Source of the DNA: Candidatus Nitrosymbiomonas sp.
GTDB lineage: Bacteria; Sysuimicrobiota; Sysuimicrobiia; Sysuimicrobiales; Humicultoraceae
Direction of reading: 5' to 3'
Assembly (NCBI GenBank): GCA_020724185.1
Contig: DYHL01000061.1
Coordinates: forward strand, 1,285-12,604
DNA length: 11,320 bases
Shown here: one piece after another, positions 7,715-11,320 of the stretch
How positions within the stretch are numbered: the stretch's first letter is position 1
How the letters are laid out: every line of letters starts with the position of its first letter
Program-made: the position numbers and the translations under genes
The notes under the pieces: model-generated
Databases searched by the model: none
The model's input: the letters and a program-made list of their open reading frames with translations, nothing else
What the model was told of the DNA's origin: nothing

Positions 7715-9294
7715 CGCCAATCCGCCGCGCGTTGCTCAGTGTTGCGGACAAGACCGGCCTGATCCCGCTGGCGCAGGCGCTGCACGCGGCCGGGGCGGAA
7801 CTGGTATCCACCGGGGGAACGGCCGCGGCGCTCCGCTCTGCCGGGCTGCCGGTTCTACCGCTGGAGGATGTCACCGGGTTTCCGGAGATGCTGGGGGGCC
7901 GTGTCAAGACGCTTCACCCGGCGGTCCACGCCGGGCTGCTGGCGCGCGGCGTAACAGAGGACCTGGCCGAACTTGGGCGGTACGCGATTTCCCCGATTGA
8001 TCTGGTAGCAGTGACCCTGTATCCCTTTGAGGAAGCCGCTGGGCGAGGGGTCGCCATGCCCGAGGCAGTCGAAGAAGTGGACATCGGCGGCGTGACCCTG
8101 CTGCGTGCCGCGGCCAAGAACTGGGCACGCGTTACCGTCCTGAGCGACCCTGCGCAGTACGCTGAGGTGATCGCCGCGCTCAAAGCCGGCACCGGCGTGT
8201 CCGAGCGCCTGCGGCTGCATCTGGCCGCCGACGCCTTCGCGCGGGTGGCGGCGTACGATGCCGCGATCGCAGGATACTTCCATCACGCGGCAGGCCAGAT
8301 GCCGTTTCCCGCTCGCCTGACACTCACGTTCTCCAAGTGTTTGGATCTTCGGTACGGTGAGAACCCTCACCAGCACGCCGCCCTGTACGCTGCCAGGGCC
8401 GGGTCATCTAGCGGAACCGCTCCGGGCGCCGGTGCAGGAGAGGTCGCTGGGGGCGAGGTGATCTCGGCCGAGGTGCTCGGAGGCCGGGCGCTATCCTACA
8501 ACAACATCGCGGACCTGGAGGCCGCGTGGGCGTTGGTGCGCGATCTGCCGTCTCCGGGCGCGGCAGTGATCAAGCACGCCAACCCGTGTGGCGCCGCGGT
8601 CGGCGCGAGCGTGCTCGACGCTTTCCTGCGCGCGCGCGACGGCGACCCGACCTCCGCGTTCGGCGGGGTCCTTGCCGTCAACGCCCCGGTGTACCGCGAG
8701 GCCGCGGAGGCGATGGCTCAACTGTTCCTAGAGGCGATTGTGGCGCCCTGGTTTGAGCCCGACGCGGCCGAACTGCTCCTGGCCAAGAAGCACCTGCGAC
8801 TGCTCGCGACCGGGAAGAGGGACGGGTCCTCTCCGGTTGGACTGGCCTTCCGGAGCATCCGGGGCGGGATGCTTGTCCAGTCCGAAGATGCCCTGGGCCT
8901 GGACGAGGCCGCGTGGACCGTGGTCACGTCCCGCGCACCGTCGGCTGCTGAGTGGGACGACCTTCGATTCGCCTGGGCGGTTTGCGCGCACGTGAAGTCC
9001 AACGCCATCGTGTTCGCCAGGGACCGGCAGGTAGTCGGCGTCGGCGCAGGACAGATGAGCCGGGGGGATAGCGTCCGCCTGGCAGCAGCCAAGGCCGGGG
9101 AGCGGGCACGCGGCGCTGCGGCTGCTTCCGACGCCTTCTTCCCCTTCGCCGATGGCGTGGAGGAGGCCGCCGGGGCCGGGGTGACCGCGGTGATCCAGCC
9201 AGGGGGATCGGCCCGCGACGCCGAAGTGATCGCAGCAGCGGAGCGGCTGGGCCTGGCCATGGTTACGACCGGGGAGCGCCACTTCCGGCACTGA
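7711..9294 (+). CDS. purH: Bifunctional AICAR transformylase / IMP cyclohydrolase
   Basis: PurH carries out the last two steps to IMP: formylation of AICAR by 10-formyltetrahydrofolate, then ring closure. The ATG at 7711 overlaps the purN TGA and gives 527 residues (Bacillus ~512, E. coli 529). The frame is open back to 7492, but that part lies inside purN. The N-terminal cyclohydrolase domain (about 1-200) shows LLSVADKTGL, LVSTGGTAAAL, GGRVKTLHPAVHAGLL (with Lys66), DLVAVTLYPF and EEVDIGGVTLLRAAAKN. The transformylase domain shows LRYGENPHQHAA, LSYNNIADLEAAW, IKHANPCG with the catalytic Lys288-His289 pair, DPTSAFGGV, VKSNAIVFARD, GAGQMSR, and an ending of SDAFFPFADGVE to IQPGGSARD. A Gly/Ala/Ser-rich linker at about 229-251 is the only loose segment. 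No purD follows; the next + strand gene is unrelated. Confidence 0.97.
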   Translation: MTPIRRALLSVADKTGLIPLAQALHAAGAELVSTGGTAAALRSAGLPVLPLEDVTGFPEMLGGRVKTLHPAVHAGLLARGVTEDLAELGRYAISPIDLVAVTLYPFEEAAGRGVAMPEAVEEVDIGGVTLLRAAAKNWARVTVLSDPAQYAEVIAALKAGTGVSERLRLHLAADAFARVAAYDAAIAGYFHHAAGQMPFPARLTLTFSKCLDLRYGENPHQHAALYAARAGSSSGTAPGAGAGEVAGGEVISAEVLGGRALSYNNIADLEAAWALVRDLPSPGAAVIKHANPCGAAVGASVLDAFLRARDGDPTSAFGGVLAVNAPVYREAAEAMAQLFLEAIVAPWFEPDAAELLLAKKHLRLLATGKRDGSSPVGLAFRSIRGGMLVQSEDALGLDEAAWTVVTSRAPSAAEWDDLRFAWAVCAHVKSNAIVFARDRQVVGVGAGQMSRGDSVRLAAAKAGERARGAAAASDAFFPFADGVEEAAGAGVTAVIQPGGSARDAEVIAAAERLGLAMVTTGERHFRH

Positions 9295-9322
9295 GCAGGA
9301 CAGCCCGTCTGGTTCCACTCAT

Positions 9323-9328
9323 GGAGGT
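9323..9328 (+). promoter_or_regulatory. Ribosome binding site of the secreted hydrolase
   Basis: A perfect GGAGGT lies 6 nt before the ATG at 9335 and fixes the start in front of a clear signal peptide. It lies within the only gap on the + strand longer than a few bases (9295-9334). No obvious promoter or terminator can be made out there, so this gene may be read from the purine operon transcript. Confidence 0.75.
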
Positions 9329-9334
9329 GCGGGC

Positions 9335-10402
9335 ATGAAGCGGATTATCTGGGCGGTGATCGGATGCCTGGTCGCCGTGGCATGGGTACCGACTCCGGCG
9401 GCGGCGCAGGCCTCAGCAGCGGCACAGGCGATCCCGGGCTGGGAAGAGGTCACCCCAGGCCCGTGGGCCGTGTGCAGCGACAGCTCTCCCTTCAAGTTCT
9501 ACGTGGGCTCCGGCAACCCGAAGCGATTGGTGATCTTCTTCCAGGGCGGCGGGGCGTGCTGGGACGCGGGTACCTGCGCCGCCTCGATCCACCGGCCGCG
9601 CGTCGAGTTGGACGAGCTGCGGGCCGGGCAGGGCATGTACGCCCGCGGGAACTTCGACAACCCGTTCCGCGGATGGACGTTTGTCTGGATCCCGTACTGC
9701 AGCGCGGACATCTTCTGGGGCGATGCGGTGCGCGCCTATGCCCCGGGACTCACCATTCATCACCGCGGGGCCACGAACGCCCGGGCCGCGCTTCTGTGGA
9801 CCTACGCCCGGGTGCCAGACCCCGAGGTGGTGGCGGTCACGGGTCGCAGCGCCGGCGCCTACGGCTCGCTCATGTGGGCGCCGCACGTCATGCGCCGCTA
9901 CCCCCGGGCTCGGGTCGTACAACTGGGCGACGTGGGCGCCGGGGTGATGACCGACACCTTCGGCAGGCAGGGGTTCGAGACCTGGAACATCGCCGGCGCG
10001 CTCCCCGAGTGGATTCCCGGCGTGGCCGGCCTGCGCGCTCGGGCCGAGACGCTGAGCGTCCCTCAGGTGTACGTCGAGATCGCCCGTACCTATCCCCGCA
10101 ACACCATGGCCCAGTTCAACACCATGATGGACAGCACTCAGATCTTCTTCTACGCCTTGATGAAGGGCGAACGCGCGCCCAGTCCGGCCACAGCCGTGGA
10201 GTGGTCGCGAAGGATGCAGGCCTCTCTGCGGCAGATCAAGGCCAGCGTACCCAACTTCTCCAGCTTCACGGCTCCGGGCAGCCGTCACGGCATCCTGACC
10301 TTCCCGGAGTACTACACAGAGACGGTTGGCGGCGTTCGTTTCGTTGACTGGCTCAGGCAACTGCTCCGGGGCTGGCGGCCGGGTGACGTCTGGCCGCCCT
10401 AG
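9335..10402 (+). CDS. Secreted pectin-acetylesterase/Notum-like serine hydrolase
   Basis: This is a predicted exported alpha/beta hydrolase of the pectinacetylesterase family (the family that includes animal Notum). Its substrate here is unknown. The 355-residue product begins MKR, has a hydrophobic stretch (residues 4-18) and a likely signal peptidase I site at AAAQA|S (after residue 26). IGC (9-11) loosely resembles a lipobox but is unusually close to the N-terminus. Family motifs: KRLVIFFQGGGACWD (63-77, oxyanion hole), WIPYCSADIFWGDA (around Cys122), VTGRSAGAYGS with nucleophile Ser172 in G-R-S-A-G, FNTMMDSTQIFFY (Asp266) and GSRHGILTFPEYY (His318). These suggest a Ser172/Asp266/His318 triad; the Asp is the least certain. 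Cysteines 47, 75, 81 and 122 could form disulfides, fitting an extracytoplasmic location. It follows purH by 40 nt, with no evident functional link to purines. De-acetylation of a polysaccharide or another ester is a family-based guess. Confidence 0.85.
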   Translation: MKRIIWAVIGCLVAVAWVPTPAAAQASAAAQAIPGWEEVTPGPWAVCSDSSPFKFYVGSGNPKRLVIFFQGGGACWDAGTCAASIHRPRVELDELRAGQGMYARGNFDNPFRGWTFVWIPYCSADIFWGDAVRAYAPGLTIHHRGATNARAALLWTYARVPDPEVVAVTGRSAGAYGSLMWAPHVMRRYPRARVVQLGDVGAGVMTDTFGRQGFETWNIAGALPEWIPGVAGLRARAETLSVPQVYVEIARTYPRNTMAQFNTMMDSTQIFFYALMKGERAPSPATAVEWSRRMQASLRQIKASVPNFSSFTAPGSRHGILTFPEYYTETVGGVRFVDWLRQLLRGWRPGDVWPP

Positions 10403-10424
10403 GGCCGTCGTAAGCAGGCCTGCT
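10396..10424. other. Short palindromes in the convergent gap
   Basis: Two perfect palindromes lie between and across the converging gene ends: GCCCTAGGGC (10396-10405, containing the hydrolase stop codon) and AGCAGGCCTGCT (10413-10424, just outside the DUF92 gene's stop). As hairpins they give only short stems with small loops. No T-run follows on either strand. They could act as a weak bidirectional terminator or be chance in G+C-rich DNA. They are recorded because both convergent genes must stop transcription here. Confidence 0.25.
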
Positions 10425-10426
10425 CA

Positions 10427-11242
10427 CTACCGGTAGACCGACGCCGCGGAGTATATCAGCGCCGCGAGCAGGGCGCCGGCCAGCGTCGCCAAGAGGTTGA
10501 CCACGGGGTTTGTGATCCAGGCGACCCCACGGGCCAGCCTGGCGCCTGGTTCGCGGTCTTCTCCGACGCTCCCATCCCGGCGTACGAACGACGCCTGTAC
10601 CGTTGCACCCAGCACGCTGTCCAGGAACATCGCCAGCACCCCGGCGATCCAGGCCGCGGTGAACGCCCACCCATCGCCCTGAGCACCCACCCCGGCCACC
10701 AGAACGGCACCGGCCACGGCGGCCAGGCACCCTGCCGGCGATATGGCCCCGGAGGTGCCCCGGGGCACCCGCTGCCCCGTGGTAATCAGCCTGGGCGGAT
10801 GGGGGTTCAGCATCCCCAGCTCGGTGCCCCAGGTGTCGGCGGCAGCCGAGGCCAGGGAGCCGAGGAACGCGGCGGGCAGCACCAGCCGAAGGCAGTCTGC
10901 GCCGGCCCCCGCGCCCCACAGCGCGCTGATGGCAGCGGCCACCCCGCCGCTGCCCAGGACCTGCAACGCGTCTCGCCCCCGGCCCCGGTGTTCGGGCTGG
11001 GTCTTCCTCCCGCGGCCAACAGCGGTCAACGCGGTCCCCGAGACGAAGAACGCGGCCAGCGCCCCTGCCCAGGCCCACCCTCCGAATCCGAGCACCGCAG
11101 CCCCCACGACCGCGGCGGCAACGGCGCCATCCCCGGTCAGCCAGCGGCAGCGCCACGCGAGGGCGGCAACTCCGGTAGCAGCGAGTAGAGCGATCATCAG
11201 GCACGAACGTTGGGCACGATGCGGCGCCATTCCTGCCATCAC
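10427..11242 (-). CDS. DUF92-family integral membrane protein
   Basis: This 271-residue, very hydrophobic protein belongs to the DUF92 (TMEM19-like) family. One plant member, VTE6, is reported as a phytyl-phosphate kinase; bacterial members are mostly uncharacterised. I infer a possible isoprenoid- or lipid-phosphate role only from that relative. Predicted membrane segments lie at about 15-31, 39-74, 94-113, 118-135, 165-188, 194-214 and 245-268. Family motifs are GRDALQVLGSGG (89-100), the acidic FLGSLASAAADTWGTELG (126-143, Asp136 and Glu141), RLITTGQRVPRGTSGAISPAG (151-171) and the C-terminal FLDSVLGATVQ. The start is uncertain. GTG at 11242 overlaps the upstream frame's TGA and sits 10 nt from AGGGGG; the adjacent ATG at 11239, the ATG at 11230 and the ATG at 11197 are alternatives. 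It is convergent with the hydrolase gene, 24 nt away. Confidence 0.88.
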   Translation of the reverse strand: MMAGMAPHRAQRSCLMIALLAATGVAALAWRCRWLTGDGAVAAAVVGAAVLGFGGWAWAGALAAFFVSGTALTAVGRGRKTQPEHRGRGRDALQVLGSGGVAAAISALWGAGAGADCLRLVLPAAFLGSLASAAADTWGTELGMLNPHPPRLITTGQRVPRGTSGAISPAGCLAAVAGAVLVAGVGAQGDGWAFTAAWIAGVLAMFLDSVLGATVQASFVRRDGSVGEDREPGARLARGVAWITNPVVNLLATLAGALLAALIYSAASVYR

Positions 11243-11320
11243 CCGTTCTCAACCCCCTGCCCGGTTAGTAGTGTCTCAAACTTGCCGAGGTGAGAGGCGG
11301 TAGGCTCGGCCTTGGTCTTC
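11239..11320 (-). CDS. C-terminal end of an unidentified gene (partial)
   Basis: Reading leftwards from the right edge, one - strand frame is open for 26 codons and ends TGA at 11241-11239. The other two - strand frames have stops in the same stretch. The peptide begins KTKAEPTASHLGKFETLL and ends VENG. Third positions are mostly G or C (about 19 of 26), like the real genes here. The stop overlaps the DUF92 start region (GTGATG), the same 4-nt style used throughout the purine operon, which suggests a coupled gene pair. The piece is too short to assign a family. It could still be a chance open frame, in which case this would be the 5' leader of the DUF92 gene. Confidence 0.5.
   Translation of the reverse strand, partial: KTKAEPTASHLGKFETLLTGQGVENG
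11253..11258 (-). promoter_or_regulatory. Probable ribosome binding site of the DUF92 gene
   Basis: On the - strand AGGGGG lies 10 nt before the GTG at 11242 and 13 nt before the ATG at 11239. The spacing favours the GTG slightly. The match to AGGAGG is imperfect, so it supports the start region without deciding it. Confidence 0.45.

Noticed and set aside
9321..9338. Five-codon upstream frame (ATG GAG GTG CGG GCA TGA) ending over the hydrolase start
   Set aside because: Its ATG directly abuts the GGAGGT, with no ribosome binding site of its own. A frame this short is expected by chance.
10353..11252. 299-codon - strand frame overlapping the DUF92 gene
   Set aside because: The translation is Arg/Gly-rich with no membrane segments, while the neighbouring frame gives clear DUF92 motifs and hydrophobic helices. 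It also runs into the 3' end of the convergent hydrolase gene.
11260..11320. Possible insertion-sequence end or promoter at the right edge, suggested by the A+T-richer patch around TTTGAGACACTACTAA
   Set aside because: No inverted partner, target duplication or transposase is visible, and no convincing -35/-10 pair could be placed. An open coding frame explains the stretch at least as well.

Overview
The window is almost entirely a bacterial de novo purine (IMP) biosynthesis operon on the + strand, in G+C-rich DNA (roughly two thirds G+C by eye, with mostly G or C at third codon positions). The genes run purB (3' part only, cut by the left edge), purC, purS, purQ, purL, purF, purM, purN and purH, ending at 9294. 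Order and subunit types match the Gram-positive (Bacillus-like) plan. FGAM synthase is split into PurS, PurQ and a short PurL, and PurF has an N-terminal propeptide and four cysteines placed to bind a [4Fe-4S] cluster. PurC departs from this plan: at 304 residues it resembles the long yeast-Ade1-type SAICAR synthase. I infer an uncultured or poorly sampled high-G+C lineage with a Firmicutes-like operon. The sequence alone does not fix the phylum.

The operon is very tightly packed. Six of the eight gene junctions are 4-nt ATGA or GTGA stop/start overlaps. One junction (purC/purS) has no gap and one (purL/purF) has a 4-nt gap; these two carry the clearest Shine-Dalgarno sites. Together the genes supply: amidotransfer to PRPP (PurF), GAR transformylation (PurN), FGAM synthesis (PurSQL), AIR synthesis (PurM), SAICAR synthesis (PurC), fumarate release (PurB), and the last two steps to IMP (PurH). 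purD, purE and purK are not in the window. purE and purK could lie upstream of purB; purD is not next to purH.

Forty nucleotides after purH, on the same strand and with its own strong ribosome binding site, is a secreted serine hydrolase of the pectin-acetylesterase/Notum-like family. It has a signal peptide and a Ser-Asp-His triad that can be proposed from the sequence.

Convergent to it, on the - strand, is a DUF92-family integral membrane protein. Its start overlaps the stop of another - strand frame that enters from the right edge, so the right end probably holds the last two genes of a second operon. The 24-nt convergent gap contains short perfect palindromes but no convincing intrinsic terminator. 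No gene-free stretch exceeds 300 bases. I saw no RNA genes, CRISPR arrays, insertion sequences or attachment sites. This is mainly a housekeeping region; the less-characterised parts are the hydrolase and the DUF92 pair at the right end.
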